DNA of 64,000 nt, from positions 1 through 64,000 of the forward strand of contig NZ_JAPQNS010000009.1 in NCBI RefSeq assembly GCF_028867935.1. The letters are read 5' to 3'. Shown here in pieces: positions 44,808-53,498 of the stretch (its first letter is position 1; every line of letters starts with the position of its first letter). Origin of the DNA: Flavobacterium sp. SUN052 (GTDB lineage: Bacteria; Bacteroidota; Bacteroidia; Flavobacteriales; Flavobacteriaceae). The position numbers and the translations under genes were made by a program. A model generated the notes under the pieces. That model was given only the letters and a program-made list of their open reading frames with translations, ran no database searches and was not told the origin of the DNA.

Positions 44808-47800
44808 ATGACAAACCGGACTTCTACAACATTACTTCAGTCAATCAGGCAACTGCTCCTTATTGCCCTACTTTTTCCGCTCGTCTGCGCTAACGCTCAA
44901 TCGGTTAATCCAACGCTGTTCAACGCGATGAAGTGGCGGATGATTGGCCCGCATCGGGGCGGGCGGACAGTGGGTGCCGTTGGGGTGCCGCAACAGCCCA
45001 ACGTTTTTTATATCGGGGTCAATAACGGTGGGGTCTGGAAAACGACCGATTACGGCCGCACCTGGTTTCCGATTTTCGACGATCAACCGACCGGTTCTAT
45101 TGGCGATGTCGCTGTGGCCCCGTCGAACCCAAACGTGGTGTATGTGGCCAGTGGAGAGGGTATTCAGCGCCCCGATTTGTCGGTAGGAAATGGCATGTAC
45201 AAATCGACGGACGCGGGTAAAACCTGGACCTATCTGGGCTTAAAAGATGGGCAGCAACTGGGCGGCATTGCCATCGACCCGACCGACGAAAACCGCGTTT
45301 TTGTTGCTGTGTTGGGGCATCCGTATGGACCTAATACAGAACGGGGTGTGTTCCGCACCACCAACGGCGGCAAAACCTGGGATCGGGTGCTGTATAAAGA
45401 CGAGAATACCGGTGCTGCTCAGGTGACCATCGATCCTAAAAATCCGAATGTTGTTTACGCCGATCTGTGGGCTGCGCGGCAGGGCCCCTGGGAAAACGGA
45501 GCCTGGCAGGGTCCCGAGAGTGGCTTGTATAAATCGACCGACGGCGGCACCACCTGGAAGAAACTAACGAAAGGACTCCCCACTACCGAGCAGGGACTCG
45601 GTCGCATCGGGTTCTGCATTGCTCCAAGCGACCCCAACCGGCTCTATGCTACCGTCGACGCGCCTGAATTAGGTGGCGTTTATCGCTCCAACGATGCCGG
45701 GGCAAGCTGGACCCGGTTCAGCAGCGATACACGACTCTGGGGTCGGGGCAGCGACTTCGCCGAGGTGAAAGCGCATCCGACCAATCCCGATATTGTCTTT
45801 ATTGCTGATGTAGCGGCCTGGAAGTCAGTAGATGGCGGCAAAACCTGGAACGACTTTCGGGGGGCACCCGGTGGCGACGATTATCACCGGCTCTGGATAA
45901 ACCCAACCAACCCCGATATACTATTGCTGGCGGGCGATCAGGGTGCCATTGTCACCGTCAACGGTGGACAGACGTTCAGTTCGTGGTACAACCAGCCCAC
46001 AGCTCAGTTTTACCATGTGAGCACCGACAACAGTTTTCCGTACAACGTGTTGGGTGGTCAGCAGGAGAGTGGCTCGGTGGGGATTGTTAGCCGGGGTAAC
46101 GATGGTCAGGTGACCTTTCGCGAATGGCACCCAGTGGGCGTTGAAGAATACGGCTACGTGGCTGCTGACCCGCTGGACCCCAACATTATCTACGGTGGTA
46201 AAATCACGAAATTCGACAAGCGGACCGGGCAGGTGCAGAACATTGCCCCCGAAGCGGTTCGGTCGGGCAAGTACCGGTTTGTCAGGACGGCCCCGGTCCT
46301 ATTCTCTCCCATCGACCCCAAGACGCTTTATTTTGCGGGTAATGTGCTGTTCAAGACCCAGAATGGCGGCAACTCCTGGCAGGTCATCAGCCCCGACCTG
46401 ACGCGCGAAACCTACCCCAACATACCCGCCAGCGTGGGCGTTTTCCAGACCGCTGACATGAAAACCATGCCTCGCCGGGGGGTGATTTACACCATTGCCC
46501 CTTCGTTTAAAGACGTGAACACGATCTGGGTTGGTACCGACGATGGCTACATTCAGGTTACCCGCAACGGTGGTAAAACCTGGACCAACGTCACCCCACC
46601 GGCCGTGACCGAATGGAGCAAAGTATCGCTGATGGATGCCGGGCATTTCGACGTAAACACGGCCTATGCCGCCGTCAACCGGATTCGATGCGACGATATG
46701 CGCCCGCACATTTACCGCACGCACGATGGCGGCAAAACCTGGCAGGAAATCGTGACGGGTTTGCCCAACGATCCGATCAACACGGTTCGCGAAGACCCCG
46801 TGCGGAAAGGCCTGCTGTTTGCGGGCTCGGAAACGGCGGTCTATGTCTCGTTCGACGACGGCGACCACTGGCAAACGTTGCGGCTCAACATGCCTGCCAC
46901 TTCCATTCGGGATCTAGTGATTAAAGACGATGATGTGGTGGTCGGTACGCACGGTCGCTCGTTCTGGATTCTGGACGATATCACCCCCCTTCGTCAACTG
47001 ACCCCCGAACTGGCTAAAAACGAGACGATTCTGTACAAACCTCAACGCACGTATCGCGTTCGGTGGAACATGAACACCGATACGCCCCTGCCACCTGAAG
47101 AACCCGCTGGACAAAATCCACCCGATGGCGCGGTGATCAATTACTACCTCAACGGAAAAGTCAATTCCGTAATTACGCTGGCTATTACCGATGCCGCCGG
47201 GAAGCTGGTTCGCCAGTACCGTAGCGACGAGAAACCCTACGACATTCCCGACGTAAACCTGCCCGCCTACTGGATTCGGCCACAGCAAATTTTGTCGGCG
47301 GAAGCGGGTGCGCATCGGTTCATGTGGGATTTGCATTACACCCCACTGGACATTCCGCCCTCGTACCCGATTGCGGCCATCTATCACCAAACAGCTCCCG
47401 ACCCGACCTCGCCCTGGGTGATGCCCGGCACCTATACCGTAACGCTGACCGTGAATGGTAAATCCTACACCCAGCCGCTGGTGGTTACGATGGACCCCCG
47501 CGTGAAAACGGCTTCTGCTGCTCTCAAACAACAGCACGACTTGTCGCTGGCGGCTTTCGAAGGCAGAAAGCAAGTGATGGCAATGCAGCAGGAAATGCAG
47601 TCTTTGAAACCCAAAGCCACCTCTGATGCGCAGAAAAAAGCCCTGGCGGCAACCCAAACCAGCCTGGCCAACCTGAGCCGTGCTTTCAACGCTATTTTCG
47701 GAGTGCTACAGGATACCGATATGCCCCCAACTACGCAGGCTGTTGCAGCCGCCAGTGAGGCTCAGGCATCCCTCAGAAAAGTGGTGCAGGAGTGGATGGG

Positions 47801-47822
47801 GTTAAAGAATGGGTTGAAATAG
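44808..47822 (+). CDS. Large secreted Asp-box (sortilin/VPS10-like) beta-propeller protein, paralogue 3
   Basis: The 1004-residue product has a signal peptide ending near LVCANAQ and again 11 counted Asp-boxes (KTTDYGRTW, KSTDAGKTW, RTTNGGKTW, KSTDGGTTW, RSNDAGASW, KSVDGGKTW, RTHDGGKTW and others). The opening MKWRMIGPHRGGRTVGAVGV and the HGRSFWILDDITPLRQLTPE block are shared with paralogues 1 and 2. It diverges from them in orientation and more in sequence, with a longer C-terminal helical tail rich in Gln and Ala. The three genes cover about 9.7 kb. Location is probably periplasm or outer membrane; the function is unknown. Confidence 0.85.
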   Translation: MTNRTSTTLLQSIRQLLLIALLFPLVCANAQSVNPTLFNAMKWRMIGPHRGGRTVGAVGVPQQPNVFYIGVNNGGVWKTTDYGRTWFPIFDDQPTGSIGDVAVAPSNPNVVYVASGEGIQRPDLSVGNGMYKSTDAGKTWTYLGLKDGQQLGGIAIDPTDENRVFVAVLGHPYGPNTERGVFRTTNGGKTWDRVLYKDENTGAAQVTIDPKNPNVVYADLWAARQGPWENGAWQGPESGLYKSTDGGTTWKKLTKGLPTTEQGLGRIGFCIAPSDPNRLYATVDAPELGGVYRSNDAGASWTRFSSDTRLWGRGSDFAEVKAHPTNPDIVFIADVAAWKSVDGGKTWNDFRGAPGGDDYHRLWINPTNPDILLLAGDQGAIVTVNGGQTFSSWYNQPTAQFYHVSTDNSFPYNVLGGQQESGSVGIVSRGNDGQVTFREWHPVGVEEYGYVAADPLDPNIIYGGKITKFDKRTGQVQNIAPEAVRSGKYRFVRTAPVLFSPIDPKTLYFAGNVLFKTQNGGNSWQVISPDLTRETYPNIPASVGVFQTADMKTMPRRGVIYTIAPSFKDVNTIWVGTDDGYIQVTRNGGKTWTNVTPPAVTEWSKVSLMDAGHFDVNTAYAAVNRIRCDDMRPHIYRTHDGGKTWQEIVTGLPNDPINTVREDPVRKGLLFAGSETAVYVSFDDGDHWQTLRLNMPATSIRDLVIKDDDVVVGTHGRSFWILDDITPLRQLTPELAKNETILYKPQRTYRVRWNMNTDTPLPPEEPAGQNPPDGAVINYYLNGKVNSVITLAITDAAGKLVRQYRSDEKPYDIPDVNLPAYWIRPQQILSAEAGAHRFMWDLHYTPLDIPPSYPIAAIYHQTAPDPTSPWVMPGTYTVTLTVNGKSYTQPLVVTMDPRVKTASAALKQQHDLSLAAFEGRKQVMAMQQEMQSLKPKATSDAQKKALAATQTSLANLSRAFNAIFGVLQDTDMPPTTQAVAAASEAQASLRKVVQEWMGLKNGLK

Positions 47823-47910
47823 TTACCTGCCTGAATCGAATCGTGTGTTTTGATTTTTTTTACCAAAAAACATGCCGATTAGTATGTTCATAGCCATCAC
47901 GACTTGATCC

Positions 47911-48369
47911 ATGTATTCCACATTGCTCTTTCTGCATTCTTTGTTTCGCTGGCTGGTGCTGGTCAGTTGAGGCTATGCCCTTGTTCGAGCCTTTCGGGGA
48001 TACACTGCGGGGCTCGCATTTACACCCACTGATAACTCGGTGCGGCACTGGACCGCTACAATTGCCCACATTCAACTGGTCCTTGGCTTTACCTTATATT
48101 TCCTGAGCCCCCTCATTGGGGCATTTCGCCAGCAGGGTATGAAAGGCGGTGGCCAGCTCGTTTTTTTCGGCCTTATTCACATCAGCCTCATGCTGCTGGC
48201 CGTCGTGCTGATCACGGTGGGTTCGGCCCTGGCAAAGCGTCAAGCAACCGACAGGGACAGGTTTCGCACCCTGCTGATTTGGTTTACGATTGGCTTGTTG
48301 ATCATCTTTCTCGCTATTCCCTGGCCGTTCTCTCCCCTGGCAAACCGACCGTACATTCGATCCTTTTAA
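47911..48369 (+). pseudogene. Small multi-pass membrane protein gene interrupted by one in-frame TGA
   Basis: Reading from the ATG at 47911 gives MYSTLLFLHSLFRWLVLVS, a TGA at 47968-47970, then GYALVRAFRGYTAGLAFTPT in the same frame and onward to the stop at 48367-48369. Removing that one stop gives a smooth 152-residue protein with about four membrane helices and the NSVRHWTATIAHIQLVLGFT block. The whole resembles a small Bacteroidota membrane protein family that I recall being labelled cytochrome-B-like. A truncated product could start at the ATG at 48040. Either the gene is freshly inactivated or the base call is wrong; one substitution would restore it. It lies 88 bases after paralogue 3. 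Confidence 0.7.
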
Positions 48370-48527
48370 CCATGAAAAACATATTGACATCGCCAGCTGG
48401 CCAACTTCAGTTGATTGGTCTGTCCAAAAGCCTATCCTTGCTGGTGTGGCATTAAGCGCGGACCAATAATGCGCACGTCATGGGTCATTTGCTTATTTTT
48501 TTCGAAGTGCATTACTATCCTCTAGGT

Positions 48528-49808
48528 CTATTGCACTACCAATATATCGGCCCAATTTGTTGTGTAGCAGGGCGATACCCACTGGCGCAAATGATGCCAG
48601 GTAGTGTCGTAGCCCTGAGCCGCCAGTCGAACTTTGTCGCGACCGTAGCGATGATTGAGTTTGTCGACTACCCGATGCAGTTTGATAAGTCGTTCATCGG
48701 GACCTTCACAGAAAAGAGATTCCTGTTGATGGCTGTCGGGTCGCAAGTCAGATAGTATAATCCCTACTTTCTGAAATCCGTAACCGAACTGATAAATTGA
48801 TTTGAGCGCTGCCAGGGCATAAACGGCGAGTTCGGCATTGCTGCTCGTTGGGTTTGGTAACTGCACTGTACGGCTGCCGTAATATTGCTTCGCCAGCTCG
48901 CCGTTGAGCGACCGTCGGTAACGGTTTGTGTGAAGAAACACCGTAACAGTGCCTGCTGTGGATTGTTGCTGGCGTAATTTCTGGGTAGCCCTGGCCAGGT
49001 GCGTTGTTAGCGCCTGATTGATAGTCTCTAAATCAGGAATTAACCGGCCGAAACTAGGAGCGGAACAGATTGCTTTTTTATCTGGTATATCTACTTCCAA
49101 TGGTTTGCAGGGCACACCACGCAACTCGTAAGCTAAGCGTAATCCATTAACAGTCAGATTTTTGCTAATCCAGTCGTCGGGTAGGTTGCGGAATTTAGCG
49201 GCTGTATCGAAGCCATTTCGTCGCAGTAGGCTGGCATACCGCGAACCAATACCCCACAAATCGGCCACGCTGAACTCATGCAGCGCTTCGTCAATTTGAG
49301 CGGCTGTCTCAAGCAACAAAACACCTTTATATTCATCAACTCGCTTGGCATAGTGATTGGCAACTTTGCACAGGGTTTTGGTAGGAGCCAGACCCACCGA
49401 AACGGGGATACGGTGCCACTGACCAATAGTTTGCTGTAACTGCCGGGCGAACGCAGTTGGATCACGATAAATTGATTCGTAACCAGCCAGATTCACGAAG
49501 GCTTCGTCGATTGAATTCATTTCTACCTCCTCCACAAACCGGCCAATCGTAGCCATGATCCGGGCCGACATGTCCCCATACAGTGTATAGTTACTGCTGA
49601 AGATGAATAGGTTATGTTGTTTTCGTATCTCGTCGAGCTGGAAGAATGGTATGCCCATTTTGATACCTAATGCTTTGGCTTCGTTAGAGCGCGCAATAAC
49701 GCAGCCATCATTATTGGAGAGTATCACCACAGGTTGCTTGTCGAGGGACAGATTGAAACTTCGCTCGCAGGAGACGTAAAAATTATTCACATCGACCAAT
49801 CCTATCAT
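48528..49808 (-). CDS. umuC: Y-family DNA polymerase V subunit UmuC
   Basis: From the ATG at 49808 the product is 426 residues. It starts [19 protein letters not shown] with the first catalytic aspartate, then [19 protein letters not shown], the steric-gate region, and the central acids in [12 protein letters not shown]. Thumb and little-finger parts follow ([20 protein letters not shown]), with the UmuC-specific C-terminal region. It carries out error-prone translesion synthesis after DNA damage. It is 5 bases downstream of umuD on the same strand. The frame is open to a TTG at 49817, but the ATG gives the standard UmuC start. Confidence 0.92.
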   Translation of the reverse strand: MIGLVDVNNFYVSCERSFNLSLDKQPVVILSNNDGCVIARSNEAKALGIKMGIPFFQLDEIRKQHNLFIFSSNYTLYGDMSARIMATIGRFVEEVEMNSIDEAFVNLAGYESIYRDPTAFARQLQQTIGQWHRIPVSVGLAPTKTLCKVANHYAKRVDEYKGVLLLETAAQIDEALHEFSVADLWGIGSRYASLLRRNGFDTAAKFRNLPDDWISKNLTVNGLRLAYELRGVPCKPLEVDIPDKKAICSAPSFGRLIPDLETINQALTTHLARATQKLRQQQSTAGTVTVFLHTNRYRRSLNGELAKQYYGSRTVQLPNPTSSNAELAVYALAALKSIYQFGYGFQKVGIILSDLRPDSHQQESLFCEGPDERLIKLHRVVDKLNHRYGRDKVRLAAQGYDTTWHHLRQWVSPCYTTNWADILVVQ

Positions 49809-49813
49809 GGCTG

Positions 49814-50263
49814 TCAACGGGTTTTTTGAATAACAAACGTGACTACTCCAAAGACCCGGAAGTTTTCGCCCTTGTGCACGTAGATCGGGTCATAGTTAGC
49901 ATTCGACGACATCAGAACAATCAAGTCGCCAGCGTAATGAATGCGCTTCACAATGTTGTCGCCATTTAAACAAACGACGACTATGCGCCCATCAACAGCG
50001 TCGTAGGAACTGTCGACAATCAGAATGTCACCGGGTTCAATCCGGTCGCCGATCATACTGTCGCCAGCGGCCCTGACGAAATAGGTTGCTTCGGGGTTGT
50101 AGATACACAAATCGTTGAGATCACAAACCCGCTCAATATAGTCTGTGGCCGGCGACGGAAAGCCAGCCTGTACATACGAGCTGAAAAAGGGTAGTTGATG
50201 ACGAGTTTGTATAGCTGCCCGGACAAAATCATCCGGCGATAATTGATCGAAAAGGGCTATCAT
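49814..50263 (-). CDS. umuD: UmuD, S24-family self-cleaving polymerase V subunit
   Basis: The 149-residue product has the cleavage site Ala33-Gly34 ([15 protein letters not shown]), nucleophile serine 69 in [17 protein letters not shown] and general-base lysine 106 in [11 protein letters not shown]. The serine-lysine spacing of 37 equals that known for the E. coli protein. After RecA-stimulated self-cleavage UmuD' activates UmuC, encoded immediately downstream. Upstream, at 50288-50318, lies an AT-rich inverted repeat that could be its operator. All catalytic residues are present. Confidence 0.93.
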   Translation of the reverse strand: MIALFDQLSPDDFVRAAIQTRHQLPFFSSYVQAGFPSPATDYIERVCDLNDLCIYNPEATYFVRAAGDSMIGDRIEPGDILIVDSSYDAVDGRIVVVCLNGDNIVKRIHYAGDLIVLMSSNANYDPIYVHKGENFRVFGVVTFVIQKTR

Positions 50264-50287
50264 AGGCTTGTGATATAACTAAAATAT

Positions 50288-50318
50288 ATAACAAGCGACT
50301 ATAATATACTTTTGTTAT
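50288..50318 (-). promoter_or_regulatory. Possible operator: AT-rich inverted repeat upstream of umuD
   Basis: ATAACAA (50288-50294) and TTGTTAT (50312-50318) form a 7-base inverted repeat with a 17-base spacer, 25 bases upstream of the umuD start. Damage-inducible control is expected for umuDC, but I know of no fixed LexA box for this phylum, so the role is a guess. AT-rich sequence gives such matches by chance fairly often. Confidence 0.25.
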
Positions 50319-50364
50319 TACTTGTGCAAATTTTGGACTCAACTTACACCAATTGATATCCGCC

Positions 50365-51558
50365 TTACCACTTACCCTTCAAATTGTCCATGTATTTCTG
50401 ACCGGACCCAGTGCTAAGCAGCAAGATGTGTTCGTCGGGCTGAATCCAGCCTTGTTGCACCAGTTTCTGGGTGGCTGCCCAGATAGCGCCACCTTCGGGA
50501 GCAGCAAAAATGCCTTCGTATCGGCACAGATCACGAACACCATCAACCATCTCCTCCTCCGAAACGGCAATAGCGGTGCCACCTGATTCACTTAGAACGC
50601 TCAACATTAGTGGTTCGCCAATGGGGCGGGGAACGGCCAGCCCGTTGGCCAATGTAGGTTTGCCAACATATTGTTTGCAGTTCGGCTGTTTCCCGTCGAA
50701 CGTAGTTACAATAGGGCAGCATTCCTGCGCCTGAACGGCCACCATGCGCGGTAGCCGTTGATCGGGCGAAAGCCAGCCCAACTCCTGCAATTCGCGAAAT
50801 GCTTTCCAGATACCGATTAGGCCCGTACCACCTCCGGTTGGGTACATGATGACGTCGGGTAATTGCCAGTCTAGCTGCTCGGCAATTTCGTAGCCCATCG
50901 TCTTCTTACCTTCCAGCCGGTAGGGTTCTTTCAGGGTCGACACGTCGAAATAATCACCGTTCTGATTCAGTTCCTGCACCTTGGCAGCACAATCATTAAT
51001 CAATCCATCAACTAGAATAAGGCGGGCGTTATAGGCAAGGCATTCTTCTTTGAAAGCGTCGGGCGTGTGTCGTGGCATTACCACTACTGATTCTAGGCCC
51101 GCCCGCGCACAGTAGGCAGCTGTTGCTACACCTGCGTTACCGGCAGTGGGGATAATACAGGCCCGTTCACCGTTTTCTTTGGCCTTCGAAATGGCGAGAC
51201 TCAGGCCTCGCGCTTTAAACGAGCCAGTTGGATTTAACCCCTCGTCTTTTAGAGTCAGGCGGTTCAGCCCATGCTGAGCGGCCAGCCGTTTGAGCGCTAG
51301 GAGGGGTGTAAATCCTTCGCCAAGGCTAACCTGATTTTCAGGATGCAGAACCGGTAAAAACGCTTCGTATCTCCAGAGTGAGGCTGGCCGATTAATCAAA
51401 TCAGCTTTAGAAATGTTATTCTCAGTCAGGTTATAGCTGCATAGCAGCGGTGCCTGACAACAAACTGAAAGAGTTTGTCGAGAGAATGCCGTATGGGTCT
51501 GGCCACAGTTGGCGCAATATAGATCGGCTAGGAGCGATGAAGTCGTGAGAAGTTGCAT
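50365..51558 (-). CDS. thrC: Threonine synthase-like PLP enzyme
   Basis: The 397-residue product is a fold-type II PLP enzyme. An N-terminal zinc-ribbon-like stretch (YCANCGQTHTAF, then CCQAPLLC) precedes LGEGFTPLL and the lysine motif DEGLNPTGSFKARGLSLAIS. The phosphate-binding loop follows in YPTGGGTGLIGIWKAF, with IIPTAGNAGVATAAYCARAG for substrate. This pattern fits class-II threonine synthases, which turn O-phosphohomoserine into threonine. Cysteate synthase and related enzymes share the layout and cannot be excluded. A LysR-type regulator gene lies 66 bases upstream on the same strand. No homoserine kinase or dehydrogenase is nearby, so this may be a second, specialised copy. Confidence 0.75.
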   Translation of the reverse strand: MQLLTTSSLLADLYCANCGQTHTAFSRQTLSVCCQAPLLCSYNLTENNISKADLINRPASLWRYEAFLPVLHPENQVSLGEGFTPLLALKRLAAQHGLNRLTLKDEGLNPTGSFKARGLSLAISKAKENGERACIIPTAGNAGVATAAYCARAGLESVVVMPRHTPDAFKEECLAYNARLILVDGLINDCAAKVQELNQNGDYFDVSTLKEPYRLEGKKTMGYEIAEQLDWQLPDVIMYPTGGGTGLIGIWKAFRELQELGWLSPDQRLPRMVAVQAQECCPIVTTFDGKQPNCKQYVGKPTLANGLAVPRPIGEPLMLSVLSESGGTAIAVSEEEMVDGVRDLCRYEGIFAAPEGGAIWAATQKLVQQGWIQPDEHILLLSTGSGQKYMDNLKGKW

Positions 51559-51624
51559 AGCGGAGTAAAAACGCCCGAAAGTGGCCGTTCATGACGCCTG
51601 ATGCAAATCGTATTTTGGTATGAG

Positions 51625-52530
51625 TTATTCCAAAATAGAATAATGTCGTCGGGTAGCACGAATGAAATTATTGACCCATTCATTGTTTTCAGTACCCATT
51701 CGCTGAATAAAATAGAAATGGCGTTGAACATTCAATCCTTCTACCGGCACTTCAACTAGCGTACCAGCAGCCAGTTCATTGCGGATAGCCAGCCGGGGCA
51801 AAAACGACAGGCAAGTATCAGCTAACACAAAGTTTTTCAAGGCTTCGGTACCGCCCAATCGAATCAGAACTTTCAGATCGGCCAGGCGAATTTGCTGGTC
51901 CTGCAATGCCCCTTCCAGTGCCGCCAAGGTGCCCGACCCATTCTCCCGCAGAGCCAGCGGAATCTGTAATAAGTCGGTTATTGTCAACGTGCGGGTTCGT
52001 AACGGGCTTTTAACTGAACACACAGCCACCACTTCATCCGTCATAAAGGAGCTGTAAGTCAGGGTGTTTGTTCGGGTTATACTTTCCACAATACCAACGT
52101 CGATGTTGTGGTCCAGCAAAGCTTTCTGGATATTGGCAGAATTACTATTCAGTACGTTGATCTGAATGGAGGGATGTTGACGAAGATAGGCAGACAAGAC
52201 TGGAGGTAGTACGTACAAACTGATTGTCGTGCTGCCGCCAATGGCGAGTTTTGTTGGTGGTTGAAAGTGTTCATTTACCTGATGCATAGCCTGATGTAAC
52301 TCACTTTGCAACTGGCTGGCTTCCAGAAGTTTTTTATACAGTAGCTGACCCGCCTGAGTTAGGCTGATACTGGTGCCATGCCGCTCAAAAAGCCCCGTTT
52401 TATAAAAGTTTTCTAACGCTTTAATATGCTTACTAATGGCCGACTGACTCAGATAAAAAGTCTGGCTCGCGCGGGTAAAACTCAGTACGCGAGCTACTTC
52501 CATGAAGACCTGATGTTGTAACGATAGCAT
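51625..52530 (-). CDS. LysR-family transcriptional regulator
   Basis: From the ATG at 52530 the product is 301 residues. The N-terminal winged helix-turn-helix is clear (MEVARVLSFTRASQTFYLSQ, then SAISKHIKALENFYKTGLFE). An effector-binding periplasmic-protein-like domain follows (about 90-295: LAIGGSTTISLYVLPPVLSA, DVGIVESITR, LALRENGSGTLAALEGAL). Overall it resembles the CysB/CysL/YeiE-like group with the STTISxYxLPxxL motif. It precedes the threonine synthase-like gene and may control it, though LysR genes are more often divergent from their targets. The frame continues to a GTG at 52545, which is possible but less likely. Confidence 0.9.
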   Translation of the reverse strand: MLSLQHQVFMEVARVLSFTRASQTFYLSQSAISKHIKALENFYKTGLFERHGTSISLTQAGQLLYKKLLEASQLQSELHQAMHQVNEHFQPPTKLAIGGSTTISLYVLPPVLSAYLRQHPSIQINVLNSNSANIQKALLDHNIDVGIVESITRTNTLTYSSFMTDEVVAVCSVKSPLRTRTLTITDLLQIPLALRENGSGTLAALEGALQDQQIRLADLKVLIRLGGTEALKNFVLADTCLSFLPRLAIRNELAAGTLVEVPVEGLNVQRHFYFIQRMGTENNEWVNNFIRATRRHYSILE

Positions 52531-52694
52531 AACTGTATCTCTCACTTCTAAGAATTACTGGATTTCTTCAGCTTCAATGCTCAAATTTACTTGAAATAGT
52601 TACCTTACTGACTTTGGTGATTCCACGCTGATATAGATAAAACAAAGTTGTGTTGATGCTAACCAATTATTCGGCGCAACTGGTCGGTTTTTTG

Positions 52695-52702
52695 TAGCTT
52701 TG
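52695..52702 (+). promoter_or_regulatory. Putative -7 promoter element of the toxin-antitoxin pair
   Basis: TAGCTTTG fits the Bacteroidota -7 consensus TAnnTTTG and lies 27 bases before the antitoxin ATG. No TTG was found at a suitable upstream spacing, so the assignment is tentative. Confidence 0.35.
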
Positions 52703-52729
52703 GTAATGTAATCAACAGAATTTTCAACA

Positions 52730-52918
52730 ATGGCAGACCGAACGGTGAGAAGTAAACTTACTACATACTCAGTGGATGAAATTCTCAATGCAGGAGGAGT
52801 AGATGAATTTCTGAAAAAAAAGCGTATCAATACGACGAGACGCCGTATTTCTGGTACACTTACCGTTGGTATCGACGAAACAAAACGCATGCTCGACCAG
52901 CTTAAAGAGCAGAAATAA
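52730..52918 (+). CDS. Putative antitoxin of a PIN-domain toxin-antitoxin pair
   Basis: This small 62-residue basic protein (MADRTVRSKLTTYSVDEILN, then GGVDEFLKKKRINTTRRRIS) has a charged helical C-terminus. I do not recognise a named DNA-binding family. It is called an antitoxin from context: its stop codon is two bases before the start of a PIN-domain gene, and both are short. Antitoxins of VapBC-type modules bind their own promoter and block the toxin's active site. The pair is flanked by unrelated genes, as expected for a mobile module. Confidence 0.65.
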   Translation: MADRTVRSKLTTYSVDEILNAGGVDEFLKKKRINTTRRRISGTLTVGIDETKRMLDQLKEQK

Positions 52919-52920
52919 GC

Positions 52921-53376
52921 ATGGCGGTTCTGTTCGATACCAATGTATTATTCACTATTGCCCGTGATCCATCGCAGGAGCAAACAATCCGTAATAAAGT
53001 CAATCCTGACCACGAGCAGGAAGTCATTTCGATTGTAAATGTTGGCGAATTGTGGTCATTTGTTCGGCAAAACGGTTGGGGAAGCAACCGACTAGCTGGT
53101 GTTGACATTCTATTGCAAAAGATGGTTGTTATTCGGATTGATTCTGACCTGCTAGTGGACCGTTATGTAGAGATAGATGTGTTCAGTCAGGGCAAAAACC
53201 TGGAAATGAGTCTGCCAGGGCCAGATAAGTCAGCCCGAAATATGGGCAAGAATGATTTGTGGATCGCTGCAACAGCATCGTTGTTCAATTTACAGCTTAT
53301 TACCATGGATGGTGATTTTGATCATTTAGAGACGAACTATATTCGCCTTAATAAATTCACTCACCCTCTGTTTTGA
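52921..53376 (+). CDS. PIN-domain ribonuclease toxin (VapC-like)
   Basis: The 151-residue product has the four acidic residues of PIN nucleases: aspartate 6 in MAVLFDTNVLFTIA, glutamate 43 in IVNVGELWSF, aspartate 112 in MGKNDLWIAATASLF, and aspartates 130-134 in ITMDGDFDHLETNY. VapC-type toxins cut specific RNAs in a metal-dependent way when released from the antitoxin. It starts two bases after the putative antitoxin gene. The chain is slightly longer than the usual 130-140 residues. Confidence 0.85.
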   Translation: MAVLFDTNVLFTIARDPSQEQTIRNKVNPDHEQEVISIVNVGELWSFVRQNGWGSNRLAGVDILLQKMVVIRIDSDLLVDRYVEIDVFSQGKNLEMSLPGPDKSARNMGKNDLWIAATASLFNLQLITMDGDFDHLETNYIRLNKFTHPLF

Positions 53377-53467
53377 TTTGGCTGTAGTTAGCAGCTATAA
53401 AGCCAAAGCCCCAATCAGTAACAATCTCTTTACGTCAGCCCCCTATCTCGAAACCCCGCTCGTTTTG

Positions 53468-53475
53468 TACCTTTG
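53468..53475 (+). promoter_or_regulatory. Putative -7 promoter element of the YncE-phosphoesterase gene
   Basis: TACCTTTG matches TAnnTTTG and ends 23 bases before the ATG at 53499. A convincing -33 TTG was not found at normal spacing, so the element is only suggestive. Confidence 0.35.
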
Positions 53476-53498
53476 GCTGTTCTCAAAACCTCGGCCCC

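Noticed and set aside
38073..47822. Asp-box proteins called as sialidases
   Set aside because: I could not find the RIP motif or the arginine triad and Tyr/Glu pair of sialidases; the repeats alone do not support enzymatic activity.
47968..47970. TGA in the membrane gene read as selenocysteine or as a recoded sense codon
   Set aside because: There is no nearby hairpin suited as an insertion element, no selenoprotein family match, and other TGA codons in the window act as ordinary stops.
48528..49817. UmuC start at the TTG at 49817 overlapping umuD
   Set aside because: The ATG three codons later gives the usual MxxLxDVNxFYxSCE start of the family.
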